Assembly (NCBI GenBank): GCA_039096225.1
Contig: JBBPEB010000015.1
Coordinates: 1,153,001-1,217,000, forward strand
Length of the DNA: 64,000 nt
Source of the DNA: Blastocystis sp. Blastoise
Taxonomy: Eukaryota > Sar > Bigyra > Opalinata > Blastocystidae
Direction: 5' to 3'
Position numbers and translations under genes: made by a program. Shown piece by piece: positions 1-16,682 of the stretch. Each line of letters begins with the position of its first letter. The stretch's first letter is position 1. The notes under the pieces are model-generated. The model had not been told where the DNA came from. It saw only the letters and a list, made by a program, of their open reading frames with translations, and ran no database searches.

Positions 1-307
1 TAATAATAAAAAAAAAGAAATACTTTTGTAATTTCAATAGCTTTATAATAGTCATGGAACTTCTTAAAGAACATGATGAGATCCATATATATATATTGCT
101 TTTGAGCATCAATAGAGTAACGAGTGCAGATGTATATAGATTATGGATACACATTGAATATAGTAATTCTTTAAAAAAGTAATAAATTAATAGAATATTA
201 ATATAAATAAAATGAATATATAAACATCTGTATATATGTGTTAATAAGGATATTTCATAGAAGAAACAAAGAATATCCACAATTAAACATATTTCTGCAT
301 CCATATC

Positions 308-349
<42 letters not shown>

Positions 350-3300
350 TATATATATATATATCTACAAGGTCGTTCATCGGAGTAGGAGGGAAGAGGT
401 ATATTCATGAGAATATCAAATAATCGAGGACTACTGGATTGAAGGATATTATATAAGAATTGCTAAATATATAAAAATAATTATAGTAATAAAATTAAGT
501 CTAATTTCAATTTCGAAAGATATATATTTTTATTATTAAATAAATAATTATATATATATATATATATATACTTTATCAGAGAGTATATAAAGTGTATTTC
601 TAAGTACTTGAAGTATTTCATAAAGAGAAATAGCAGTTATAAGAGATTTAGAAGAATAAGGGAAAAGTTGAGCCAAGAGAGAATAGGACTTTGGTAAGAG
701 ATGACTGATACAGAGAGCTATAGAAAGACATAATGAATATATATATACATACATATATAATATAATATAATATAATATAATATAATATAATATAATATAA
801 TATAATATAATATAATATAATATAATATACCAATGATAGCTTCTGTAGAAATTAGAGGGAGCAGTTGGAGAAGGCACGTGGCAGGAGGGGCCAAAGGGAG
901 AGTCATAGAGGGATCTAAATGAAAATATTAATAACAATAATAATAAATGTCAATATATATATATACTTTGATCAAACGATATAACATCTTTGTTTCTATA
1001 AATATATGAACCAGTCTTCAAAATTAACGTGGGGAAAATGACTCTAGTAGCTATACTTGGAGATAAACACACAGGAGACGATACAAAGTACTATATATAT
1101 AATAATAATAAAATAGTATATATAATAAAATAGTATATATATACTAATGCACTAATAAATTTGGGAAGTAATTCTGGAGTAATTTTATTACTTATTCTAT
1201 ATATAATAATATTTATATTCAATTGAACCATTCTATTATATAATCTTATATATATATATATATACATATATTCAAGTAAATAAGGGACAATATATTTCAC
1301 AAGACAACCGGCACCTGAAGATTGATATAATACTCTTAAGAACTCATGGTCTAAAACACCAATTAATGGTCCATTCCCACGGGAGGCCGATGTATCCTAA
1401 ACGTAAACGAGATATATATATAGAAGAGAGGAATCGATTAAAGAATTGAATATAAAAGAATATATATATAAGATAAATATTATAATGAACATAATGGTAT
1501 TGTATTATCTAATATGTGATAAATAATAAATAATAAATAAAAAATAATAAATAATAAATAATAAATAATAAATAATAAATAATAAATAATAAATAATAAA
1601 TAATAAATAATAAATAATAAATAATATATCATAAATAATAAATAATAAATAATATATCATAAATACTTCTAATATGGTATTAAGTAGTGGTAATAAATAT
1701 GTTTCGATTTGTGATTTATGAAGATGTTGGGAGAAAGCTTGGAAGAGGGGGAGGAAAAGTGCTCGTAGGGATGGTGCTGATGATGTTTGAATTGTAAGGA
1801 GGAGAGGAAGAAGAAGTGGTAGTTGTGTGATCGATACCGAAGAGAATAAAGAAAGATGAGACTAAATAAAACAATAACAGAAATTATAGTATATATAGTT
1901 ACCTTAATAATAGACTCAGTAGCTTGTACAGATGTTGCATTATAAAACTGACCAAGAACAGTGTATCTATATATATAATAATTAATAATAAATAATTAAT
2001 AATAATATAATAAATAGTTGTATACAATTCTTCAAAATATCGCGGGAAAAGTTGCATATCAGGATGACGATCAACAGAAGGATTATTTTCTACATTATAT
2101 AATTATATTAAAATAATAATAATAATAATACTAAGTATAATTGCAAGTTCTGTATTAAAACAAAACAAATAAATATACTATAATATATATATAACAATAT
2201 ATAACATACTATATATATCTGAAGTGAGCAATCCACTGTAAATAAAAGAAAGAGAGGGTCTCATTAAGGGGTTTAAGGATAGTAGTAATGACACAAGTGT
2301 CTATATATATATACATACATATTAGTAAATAACAAAATATCATTACAATAATATTTATAGATATTAATGAAGAATAATAAAGACTTATATTATATTATAT
2401 ATACTTTAATAGGTTCAGGAAGTTTAATAAAATCTGGAATGTCTTCTAATTTCTTATTTTCAATATAATCTAATAATATGTTTTCTGTAAATAAAGGATG
2501 ACCTAAATAAAGTTCTGCGATAATAGTACCAACAGACCAGAGATCTGCCTTCATTCGATCTTCTGGAGACAGTTTCTATAGAGAGATAGGATGATATATA
2601 ATTATAGAGAAAGACATAAAAAAATGGATAAGAAAGAAACGTAATAGATATAGAATAAAACAATATGTATATAAGTACAAATATAATAGATTAAGAAAAG
2701 ATTATGAACATAAGTAAAAAAAAAAAAACAGTATAAAAAAAAACTAACATAATAGAATACATAATAATGATATTAATAAATATTAAATTATGATATAAAC
2801 AAATACTTGATTGAGATATATTTCAGGTGATACGTATATAGGATGAATAATAGGTTCATAAGAGGATAAGAAGGAGGAGAAAGAAGTTGTTGTTGTAGAG
2901 GGACAAAGATCATTTTCAATAGGGGCTAAAAGACATGGAGGGTAGGGAACAAGATATATTATATATAATTTATAAAACTGAATTTAATAATAAGAAATAT
3001 AATAATAATGATAATAATGATAAAAAAAATAAAAATAAAATGATAGAATGAAAAACGATTAAAATTTAAATTCAAATAATTATAATAAATATAATATACG
3101 CATATCGATATGGAAAGTTTTATATATATCATTTTGTTTGTTTTCAATTTTTCGTTGAAGTTCTTTATCATCTTTTCGACTTAATTGTTCTTTAATAACC
3201 GCGGGAATAGATTGAACAAAAGAAGTAGGTGTAGTAACAATATTATCAGGGAGAGGTGATGTATTATTATCAGAAGGAAGAATAGTACTGATAGGAGTAA

Positions 3301-3631
3301 TAGGAACAGGAGAAACATCTCTATATAAAGAATAAACATATATAAATAAACATAAATAATAAACATAAATAAATAAAATAATTTATACAAGAAAACATAA
3401 TAAATAAATAAATAAATAAATAAATATACCTTTTATCATCAGGTTGAGGAGATTTTCTATATAATAATATACATTATAATATATATACAAACAATGTATT
3501 CAAAGTGATAATAAGTAATTAATTAAACAATATATATACTTGAGCATCTTATTGAGAACATCCTTATTTAGGAATGTATTTTGTGTTAAATTCTTCAAAA
3601 AGTTATTTCCTTCTTTATCTTTGTTTTTCTC

Positions 3632-3663
<32 letters not shown>

Positions 3664-5248
3664 CATTATTATTATTATTAGAGGTTCCATTAGAAGGAAT
3701 ATTAATGGAATTGGCATGTGCTAATGCCATAGGATTAGTAGCAGATGTATTTATTATAGAACTAGTATTAGTATTATTATTAGCAGTAGAAGATGGAGTA
3801 AGAGATCCATTCATCGGTGTACTTGCTATAGAATGCGCCATATCGCTGGAAGTCATTATATCTGGAAGAGGGAAAGAAGTTGACGCGGGAACAGTCGAGG
3901 GAGTATGAAGCAAAGAGGGATTTGTGTCTTCTGGGGGCTATATATATGTATATTATATAATAATACTAATAAAAATAAAAATAGAAAAAATAATAATCTA
4001 TAGTATAAATTGAATAAATATATAAATAAAATAATAAAAGATAAATTAATAAAGACAAAAAGAAGAATTATATGATGAAGAAATATTAAAAATATAATGA
4101 TAATAATAATATACAAGAGAATAGATATCGTTTGTACTTTTGACTTCGTTGGTAGGTGTTGATTGCGTTGTTTGTGAGGGAGCAGGAGAGAGAGGTTGAG
4201 GAGAAGAAGTACTTGTAGAAGAAGAACTAGTATTAGAAGGAAGGTTATGTATATGTGATTGTGGAACAGATGATTCAGCATATACTAGAAACAGAAGGTA
4301 TATTGAAGAATAAATGAAAATCATATAGTCGTATTATATAAATATGAATTATAACAAATCCACAGAATAATAAAAAAACAGTTAACAAATAATAAAAAAA
4401 ATTGTCAACAAATAATAAAAAATCATTAACAAATAATAAAAAATCATAAACAAATAATATTCAGTATGTGTAAAAATAATAAGCATAGTATATATATACT
4501 TTTTCCTCCTTCTTCTTGTCCTTCTTTCAACAAACTAAGTGACAACTTTTCCCCGTGATTATTACATATACGTTGAGGATGAGGTTCTGTGAATAATTGA
4601 ACAAAACCTGGTGATTTATGGAGTCCTTTTACTTTCTCTTGAATAAGAGGGACGTTCTTAGCCCGAATAGCAGGTTCTCCAGAGAGTTTATAACTAGAGA
4701 AGAATATATATATATTTATTATAATTATTTAGAAATATATATAATAAGAAAAAAATATGATAAATAAACATATATAGGTAATAATAAATATGTAGCAATA
4801 CTAATAGATATAATAATTAATGATTATTAAATAAGTAATATATTAAGATTCTATTCCTTACCCGAAATTAAGATCAATCCAATGATGAAGTCGACTACAG
4901 ACATAATCACTCTCTAACATAGCACGATGCCACTCAATAAAATCATGGGGAGAGGAACACCATGAAGGCAATTCTAATAATAATAATTATAAGGATATTA
5001 GAAAGAATTAATTATAATTCTAATCAGATATAGCTATGAAACAGTTTAAAAGAATAGGCAAATCAAATAATATGATCAATAATATATAATATATTGTAAA
5101 ATAAAAAATAAACTATAATAATTATATATATAAATATGTACCAATATTGGACATAGTAGAATGTATAGAAGTGAAAGTATCTTCATCAAAATAAAACTCA
5201 GGAATACACTCATCAGGCGTCCATTGATACATTCGAGGCATACTAAGA

Positions 5249-5279
<31 letters not shown>

Positions 5280-7900
5280 ACAGGAACAGTGTATAATAAT
5301 AAAAATATGAATAAAGATAATTATATATATCTATATAATAAATTGAATTAAAAAAAAAAAATGAATACTAAATAAAAAAGTTGAATAAATAAAATATAAA
5401 ACTTAAAAAGACAATTTAATAATATTCGTATACTTTGATGGATATTCTTTAGCTTGGAAATTACTTCTTACAACTGATTTTAATAATGACAAAGGTAGTC
5501 TTCTTCCCATATATATAGCATAGGTTAATTCAGAGAGTGATTCAGAAATATGATGAGGAGGAATAGAATGAGAATAAGTAATATCTAATTGATTATCACC
5601 CTATAAACATTAAATTATTATAAAAGAAAATAAAACAGATTTAAATAGTTATATATTGAAAAGATATCTGATAAAAAAATGAGATAGAATAATAAAACTG
5701 AAAAAAATATGTTGATTATAAAACTATTTTATATATACTTTATTAATACGAAATTTACTTCTACTAAAATCTCTCCATCCTCCTTCATGATCTGTAAAGT
5801 CACAGACCCACGGGAATACAGGGTGGAATGCAGGATCTTCCATTCGACGTCCTATTTATATATATATATATGTTATAAAAAGATAATTTATAGAAATACC
5901 AGCTGCATAGTTAAGCATCATGATATAATCAAAATTACTCATCTTTCCTTCTTTCCATAGTAATATATACGGTTGAATCTTATTTTCTATATTCTGTTCA
6001 TCTTTATCTTCAAGGCTACTAAGAATATCTGCAGGAATTCGTGGATAATAGCCATTAGGAAGAGAAGAAGAGATAAGAGGAAGCATATGAGGGAGAGGTA
6101 TATATAACCATAATGATTCCGTAATATATATATTATGAGGAGTCAAATAACCATGAGGAATACCCTATATATAATAATAATAGTAATAGTATAAGGAAGG
6201 AACAAGAAGTAATTCTATATATATATAATTATAATTATACTTGAGAATGAAGGAAATCGATGCCTCTTAATAATTGGTAGATAAGATAACGTAAGATAGT
6301 ATCACGTGATCCTTGAGAATCGAGCACATGCTTATTATATGTCAATAAAGAAGAGAGAGCTGATTGATAATAAGGAGAAATCTAATAATAATAAGTATAA
6401 TCATAATAAGCATAATCATAATAATCATAATAATAAGTATAATAATAAACATAATAAATATAAAAAAATATAATAAATATAATAAGCATAAAAAACATAA
6501 GTATAATAATAAACATAATAAATATAAAAAATAATAAATATAATAAATATAATAAACATAATAAGCATAATAATAATATTGAACTAGTTAATATATACGA
6601 AATGAATAACGTTAGATGTTTTGTTTCTATAAACTGCTCGTAGAGGCAAAAGATTCATATGCTTCGAAGGGATATAAGAATGAAGAGAACATAAAGACTA
6701 GGATATATATATATATATATATATAATAATTATTAAACTAATTTGAAGAATAATAAATGAAAGAATTAAAATAAAAGAATTAAAATAAAACAAAAAAAAA
6801 ACAGTAATTTTATTTATATATTATAATATAATATAAAATGTATACTTTATATATAGCTTCAGGATTGTGTTCCATGATAGACACATCTTCTGGAGTGACG
6901 AAGATAGACATATCTTTGATATTATTGGATGCAGATTCCATTGTAGGGAACATATATAAACGATTGAGTAATTCTACAAGAGTCTATGATATATATATAA
7001 AAGTAAGAAAAATGATAAATATATTAAAGAAAATATAGAAAGGTTATAATGAAGAATATATATACAGTGGGACTGTTGACTTGATTGGTATTTATGGATT
7101 GTTTACTGTATTCCTTTATATTGAAAATATTAAAAAATATATATAAAATGTATAAATAGTGTTATGAATAAAGATTTTTAAAAATGAATATACAATAAAT
7201 AATATTACAAAAATAAATAATAAAAAAACAATATTTTAATATCATAAAATAATTTTAAATAAAAAAAAAATCTTACTTTTGTTTGAATAATTTGAGAAAT
7301 ATAATCTGATAAATTCACTTGTAAGAAGTCAACTTCTTTTTCAGTTGAATAAGTGTCATTCGATTCTACTTTTTCAATATTAACATCTAAATAAGTATAA
7401 TATAGTATAAACTATTTATTAAAAAAGTAATGAAAAAAACAACTATAGAATAAGCAAACATTGATATATACCATTACTATCCGAAGATGTTTGCTTTTCT
7501 TCTTGATCCTGAAAATATAATTGAATAGTATATATATGAATATATAAATAAAAATATACAGTAGCCTCATCAGTCTTCATTTTAAGAAAGACAGGATCCT
7601 CAAGAGTAATGGTATGAATTAGGGTTTCACCATTAAAAGGATGCATATCTATAAATTTAATTAACATATAAAAATATTTTAGACACATACCATTAACATC
7701 TTTCGGTAATATATCAGTTTCTTCCATCTAAATGGGTCATTAATAGAAAAATAATAATATACAAAACAATGAACATCATATCCTCTTTCAGAGGTGACGC
7801 ATGGAAATGAAAAATCAATATTGAAATCAGATTTAACAAGATCACGGAGTTCTTTGTGAGTAAATCCAATTTTATTCTTTGGTTCTGGTTCGTCTGCCAT
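1..7900 (-). CDS. BEACH-domain protein of the LvsG/WDR81 type with split kinase-like halves (3' end beyond window)
   Basis: Family members act in endosome/lysosome membrane traffic. The start is the ATG at 7900. In-frame exons include 7763-7900, 7691-7727, 7560-7648, 7472-7508, 7277-7386, 7066-7113, 6846-6983, 6599-6697, 6241-6381, 5900-6164, 5739-5851, 5434-5600, 5142-5242, 4862-4973, 4500-4693, 4115-4284, 3540-3937, 3430-3456, 3100-3320, 2807-2925 and 2405-2575, with more exons to the left. Seen: a kinase-like catalytic-loop relic (HGYLTPHN, about residue 280), then a BEACH domain ([43 protein letters not shown]). A Ser/Asn-rich linker of roughly 300 residues with poly-Asn follows, then a kinase C-lobe-like stretch ([29 protein letters not shown]). 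No Asp of HRD is visible, so it is probably a pseudokinase. Hydrophobic helical exons follow near 1-1400. The WD40 repeats expected for the family are not in the window. The BEACH call is secure; the subfamily is inferred. Confidence 0.85.
757..829. repeat. (TATAA)n microsatellite
   Basis: About 14 tandem copies of the pentamer TATAA lie inside an intron of the BEACH gene. On the minus strand the repeat stays open and makes a spurious Tyr/Ile-rich reading frame. Confidence 0.9.
1507..1665. repeat. (AAATAAT)n heptamer repeat
   Basis: Tandem AAATAAT units, with two interruptions containing ATATCAT near 1625 and 1655, lie in an intron of the BEACH gene. No coding potential. Confidence 0.85.
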
Positions 7901-9308
7901 CTTATATATATCTTAAGAATAAATATATAAAAAATTTATTGTTCCGAAATATATTTATGATGTTTTTATGAATGATGTGTTTTAACAAAAATCTTTTACA
8001 CATAAACAATTTCTTATCTTTACGGGAATATACAATTTTTAGTGAAGGATATCAAAAAAACTCAGGTTTTCATCAATTCATTGATTCATTGTTTTTTCTT
8101 CATGTTCTATCGATATTGAATGATTTTCTCGTATTATATTATGCATTATATTAAAAGATAGCTATTTTCTGTATAATATCTAGAATTTCTTATCGTTGGC
8201 TTTTCATTAATTGATTATTCACGTATATTGTCATAGAATCAGCTAGTTTTACAATAGAAATATCACGAAAAATGATATTAAATGTATTACTGAATTATTT
8301 TCCTGTGATTTGATGTGATGTTTTATCTCCACAATCTGGATTTTCCAAATAAAGAGTAGAAACGTTGTCATCAAACCATTATTATTAGTAGAAAATTGAG
8401 CGACTCTATATTAAGACTACTTTATAAAACCTTTGTTCCTTAAATAATGACAAAAATGTGTGAAATGATCTATTCCAAGCTCAAATAGATTGGTAACTGT
8501 ATATTCAACAAATTTATTAGATAAAACTCTTTATAATAGCATGCTTATAATACTTTTCAACAAATGGGATGAATTTCTGGAAATAATTGTATCATCTAAA
8601 GTGCTACCATGAATAAAAAGTGATTATTGATTGATCCCTTATTCTAATAACTAATAGAAAATCGTCTTTGTGAAATGACTAGTTTTTATTATACTATAAT
8701 TACCAAAGAAAAGACATATAACTAATGCTGAGTTTTTTATAATTATATAAATATAATTATTCTTAAAAATGTGACTATACTAGAATTATTAAGGATGTGA
8801 ATTCATTTCTTTTTAATAACTCTCTATATCATAAGAATCATCAAATACTAATTATCAAATAATGATAAAAAAATCAACAATATTAAATTGAAGCTTATAA
8901 AGTAAATATTCTATAGAATAAATATAAAAAAAGAAATTGAGTCTCAGGTTTATCTCCAAAAAGATGTATCACTATTTCTATTGGATGAACAAGAAAACAA
9001 GATCAGTGTTAATTGGTGAACTGAATCTGCCGATCTTTTCTAATCAATGATTGGAAGAAATGATTTATGTTTCAATTCCTAGAAAACCCAAAGGTTCACT
9101 TCATTCTGGGTTAAATGATCAAATCCCCGTGATTCTTATAGACACGAATACATGCTGTCAATCAATAACACCATTCCACTTTTTTTCTAAGTGGATGAAT
9201 TTCATGCAATTCCAGTCCACCACTTTCGATTTCATATTTTTTTTAATTATCTATTTTGGTAATTACTTTTTATAATACGAGATTATATGTATTGATATTA
9301 TTGTGTAA
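7901..9308. other. Divergent intergenic region between the BEACH and MFS genes
   Basis: 1.4 kb separates two divergent start codons, so it should hold both promoters. It contains no long (TA)n tract and looks more complex than the neighbouring introns. Short open frames at 7972-8154 and 9051-9275 show no domain and no splice-compatible continuation. I see no RNA gene. Confidence 0.6.
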
Positions 9309-12282
<2,974 letters not shown>

Positions 12283-12653
12283 TATATATACAATATATAT
12301 ATGTTTTTTTTTTGCTTATCATTTGTTCTTTTTTTTATATATTTTCATTTATTTATTATTTTAAAATATTGTTTCTGTATTCATTCGTGTTTATACTCTA
12401 GTTGTTTGTATTGGTTACTATAAATATCCCATGTAGTTTCTTATATTTAATAAATGCTTAATTGAAAAATAAATGAAAATGAAACAAAGAATTTTTAAAT
12501 ACAAATAATAACAACAAATATACATAAAAACTTTATAAAGTATAGAATAAAAAAAAAGAAACTACATATAGAAACCGTAAGACAAACATAAAAGAATATT
12601 CAAATATGTATAAATAAAAAGTACTAGTTTCGAATGATGAAGAATTACAGTAT
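12283..12653. other. Convergent 3' intergenic region
   Basis: 370 bases between the stop codons of the convergent MFS and Pescadillo genes. It must contain both 3' ends. AATAAA-like motifs are present but uninformative at this base composition. Confidence 0.6.
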
Positions 12654-13098
12654 TTATTCTTCTTTTCGTTCCTTAGCTTTTTGTTCTAATTTCTTAGCCT
12701 TCTTTTGTTGAGTCTTCTTTCCATATTCCATCTTATTATATAACTTCTTAATTCTCTTAGGCATCATAATCTTAGACATATGAGATTTTTCACGTTGATC
12801 TTCTTCTAATTGTTCGACCTTTCTCTTTTGAGCTGTAGCCTTCTTTTCTTCTTCTTCTTCTTTGTCTTCTTCCTTCTTACCCGTACGTTCCATTTCTAAT
12901 TCACGAGTAAAAGCTTCTTCACGATCTTCAATTTCATCCAATGTCTCTTCAGTAACCTATATATATATATAAATAAAAAAATGTATTTAATTAAATGAAT
13001 AAAAAAAAAAAAAAAATACAGGATTAGCTAATTCAGGATTCTTAAGAGCTAATAATTCCTTAGCATATTCAGGCATGTATCTATAAAATATTTTATGT

Positions 13099-13173
<75 letters not shown>

Positions 13174-15333
13174 TAATAATAACATATATACCCTTCTTCT
13201 TCAGGATCGACAAAAGGTGAGAGATGAGGAGGAAGTTTAGTACCAGGGAGATAACGGGTAGAAGGAAGAAGCATTTCATTATTAATACTATCATATACCC
13301 ATTGAGGTTGGAGATATTCACGATTATCAATCTTATTGATAATATTAGGTCTATAATTATAATAAAATTTATAGTGTTATTATTTTGTTATAATAATGAA
13401 ATAAAGCTAAAAAAAAAAAAAATAATAATAATAATAAAATAATAATAATAATTCTATACCTATCCATAATAACATGGGTAATACGGGAATCTGAATAACT
13501 ATAAGGAGATCCTTCTCCTTGCCAGCCAACTTCACCACCGAAACAACGTACAATAAACTCGACGGATTCCCGTGGAACTTCACGGCAAATGAAAAAGACT
13601 AAACCACCAAATAAGTTGGTAAAACGTTTAATTTCTTTTTCTTTCTTAATAAGAGCTTTAGCTTCTTCATTATCAGCAAAAGTAGTATCAACAGTGAAAT
13701 CGTCTTCAGTTGTAGCAGGAGCAGTAGTAGGAGCAGTAGGTTCAGTTAAATACTATATATATAGATAAGAATATAATTAAATATATAAAAATATAAAAAA
13801 TATAAAAAATATAAAAATATGTATATATACTTTCATAGATTCTTCAATCTTAGCAATTCTTTCAGCACTTTCCTTTTCAAGTTGTTCTTTTGTTTTACCT
13901 TCATCTTCACCTTCACTATCTTTTTCTTCTTCATTATCACTAGTATTTTCTTCTTTATCTTTATTAGTAGTGGCAACAGGAGTATCAGTAAGAACAGCAG
14001 CTTCTTCAACAACAGTTCCTTCACCTAAAAGAAGAAAAAGAATAAATAAATAAAAATAGATATATAATACATACATATATTATCAAATATTAATATATAA
14101 TAATAATAAACATAATGATAATAATATACTCTTCGTAATAGTTTCAACTTTAAGAGTATTCAAATAACCTCCTTCTTCTTCTTTCTTTATATTAATCTCA
14201 GGGGGATATACTAAACCTGCATCATTATATAACTTGAATAAAACAAAACGAAGTAATACCTATATATATAATATTAAATCAAATAAAAATAAATAATAAA
14301 TAAATAATAAATAAATAATAAATAAATAAAAATAAATAATAAATAAATAATAAATAAATAATAAATTAATAATAAATAAAATAATAAACAAATAATAAAT
14401 AAAATAAATAATAAATAAATAATAAATTAATAATAAATAAAATAATAAACAAATAATAAATAAAATAAAATAAATACTTCATAGAATTCTAAGAAAGTAA
14501 GCATAACTTTATAATCGACATCATTAGGAAGATCTTGAGAGAATTGATGAGGAACTAACCAAGTAATCTTTTCACCCATATATTCTGCTTGATAATAAAT
14601 ACCTTTAATAGATATAAATACTTTACGAAGACATTTAGTTTTCGTAACCCATAATTGCCATTCCTTAGAGAGACGTAAACTATTATAAGTAACATTAGTA
14701 CGAATCTTTCCTTGAGCAGGTAAACGAGCAAATAAATGAACCATAGATAACGGATCATCTAAATCACGAATAGCATCCTATATATATTATAATAATAATA
14801 AATAAAATAATAATAAATAAATAATAAACATAATAAAATAATAAATATAAATATTAAAAAAAAAAAAAATCTAAATATACAATAAAAGTGGGATATCTTT
14901 CTTTAATAATATGATCAAGACTCATTTCAGGAAGATTATCATATCTTCTTCTAGCTTCAGAAATTTCACCTCTACCATAAGAATTACGAATCTTCTTCAT
15001 AAATGTCTTGAATTGTCTAAATTGATTAAGAAGAGGTTCATTAGCAAGGAAAGAAATATCTTTAACATGATAATAAGTACTCTTATTACTCTTCAGCTTC
15101 TTCTTAGGATCACGAGGATAAATACCTTTAATAATACATAAACGTCTGAAATCCTTAAGAGTAATTTGAAGACGTCTAATAGCTTGAGTACGGGTAATAT
15201 AAGCAGCAGCGGTACCAGAATGGCCTTGCTTTTGTTTTTTACCCATTCTAGCAAGCTTTCGCTTACTACTCAGATTGATAGCTCTTGTTTTGAAAGATTT
15301 TGGCTTAGCCTTTCCTGCAACACGTTTACCCAT
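12654..15333 (-). CDS. PES1: Pescadillo (PES1/Nop7), 60S ribosome biogenesis factor
   Basis: Pescadillo is a nucleolar component of the PeBoW complex (with BOP1 and WDR12), needed for 27S pre-rRNA processing and 60S assembly. Eight exons, all phase-consistent: 14881-15333, 14478-14777, 14130-14259, 13831-14024, 13460-13752, 13192-13350, 13020-13080 and 12654-12956. They give 630 residues, close to the usual length of about 590-605. The N-terminal family block is clear ([43 protein letters not shown]). A BRCT domain sits in exons 5-6 ([32 protein letters not shown]). An acidic low-complexity linker precedes the BRCT and a Lys/Glu coiled coil ends the protein. I chose the ATG at 15333. The family's usual start corresponds to Met at 15246, so about 29 basic residues are extra; 15342 is a third option. 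Confidence 0.96.
13100..13180. repeat. (AAT)n repeat in a PES1 intron
   Basis: About 80 bases of AAT repeat in the intron between exons 6 and 7 of the Pescadillo gene. It opens a poly-Ile frame that is not coding. Confidence 0.9.
14283..14475. repeat. AAATAAT/AAAT-type repeat in a PES1 intron
   Basis: Irregular tandem units of AAATAAT, AAAT and AAACAAAT fill almost the whole intron between exons 2 and 3 of the Pescadillo gene. Confidence 0.85.
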
Positions 15334-15619
15334 TTGTATCAAAAAGATAATTTAATATTAAACCTAAGAAAACCATATGTTTTTCTATGGTTTATCCTTC
15401 TTTGATGGAAAATTCTAATTTCTCTCCTGGTTTTGTAAAATAAATACGATTATCTATTCTTTGGCTTTTTTATTGTTATTTGACTGATTTCATCTGAATA
15501 TCGTTGAAAGCTAAATATGAATTATTTTTTTTTCAGATTATTGATAAAAATATCTGAAATGAATGGTTTTTTTTAATGATAAAAAGTTTTGTGTATTACT
15601 TATCTGAGTAAAACTATCT
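15334..15619. other. Short bidirectional intergenic region, PES1 / MED20-like
   Basis: 286 bases between two divergent start codons, so a shared or closely spaced promoter pair is likely. It holds AT-rich unique sequence without microsatellites. I recognise no specific factor site. Confidence 0.5.
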
Positions 15620-16682
15620 ATGGTTGACGTTGGATATCAAGAGCTCTTTTATAAAACCGTTGAGAATCCTGCAGAACTCTTTGACCAATTGGTTTCGTCG
15701 TTACTATTATATAATTTCAGGGAAGAAGAAAAATGGGACTGCCATTTTTATACATATAAACGACAAATGCCTGAGAAGAATACTATTACTGTTCTTGATA
15801 CATCAAATATTGTTAATGAAAAAGCCAAGCAAGTATTTTTGCAGTTCTTATTTTTATAATTTACCATCTTTGTCTTTCATTTATTTTATTAAACAAATCG
15901 TCATTATTAAATATTAAAAAAAAATAGTATCTTTATCTATATAACGATATGAAAAGCAAGAAAGAAACCTATGTCTCTATTGACGGTTGCGTGAATATGG
16001 TCGATTCAAATTTTCAAGATGTCATGGATAATTACATCAAATTCTACACACTTTTTCAACATTATCAAATAACTGTAAGTGATATTTTTTTGTATAAAAT
16101 CTATTTTTTTGTATGTGTGAGTTATTTGTTTTTTTTTTTAAATATTAGTATTATATACTATCTTACACTTAGGGAATAATTTTATATAATGAAGATATAA
16201 GAGTTCGAATAGGAAGAGTTGATTTGAAAACAACAGCAAAAATGTCGAACACTATTCTTGTTAATGTATCTATTATTAAGCTATTCTTAATGATATTTAA
16301 ATAAATAAATAAATAAATATATATATAAATGAATTATTCATTTAATTTATTAAAAATCATATAAAGATTTTCTTATCGAAAGTTATTAATACTATATATA
16401 TATAGATTGAGTATTGTCCATCAGGTTCTCGAACTTCAGCACCCATTGTCAAACAGATTCAACAATTTTTTTTCAGAGATTTTGAAAAAGTTCATGAAGA
16501 AGCATATATCCCAAAGGAAAGACAAGCTATGAACGAGAAACAACTCAGTTTAACTCGATTTACTGTGGTTCAAGTTTGTTTTTTGTATATTATCTTATTT
16601 ACAGATATATCAGGAAAGACTATTATATCATAATTGTTCTTTTTATGTGTTCTATATTTGTTTTGTTGTTTTTCATTACTGA
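15620..16682 (+). CDS. Mediator complex subunit 20-like protein
   Basis: MED20 is a head-module subunit that pairs with MED18 and contacts RNA polymerase II. Five exons (15620-15832, 15928-16074, 16173-16265, 16406-16573, 16605-16682) give 232 residues, near the usual 210 or so. The match is to the MED20 core: a segment with FQDVMDNYIKFY, a strand pair IRVRIGRVDL followed by VNIEYCPSG (family pattern D-F-x-V-R-x-G then E-V-E-Y-x-P), and a C-terminal amphipathic helix. The last intron is only 31 nt. If it is retained, the protein instead ends at TAA 16631-16633. Similarity is by pattern and length only, and MED18 shares the fold, so the call is moderate. Confidence 0.6.

Noticed and set aside
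7972-8154. 60-residue frame just upstream of the BEACH gene
   Set aside because: Phe/Leu-rich, no domain, and within the expected divergent promoter.
9051-9275. 74-residue frame in the region upstream of the MFS gene
   Set aside because: No domain, no splice partner and no compositional break. Such frames occur by chance in the more complex intergenic DNA.
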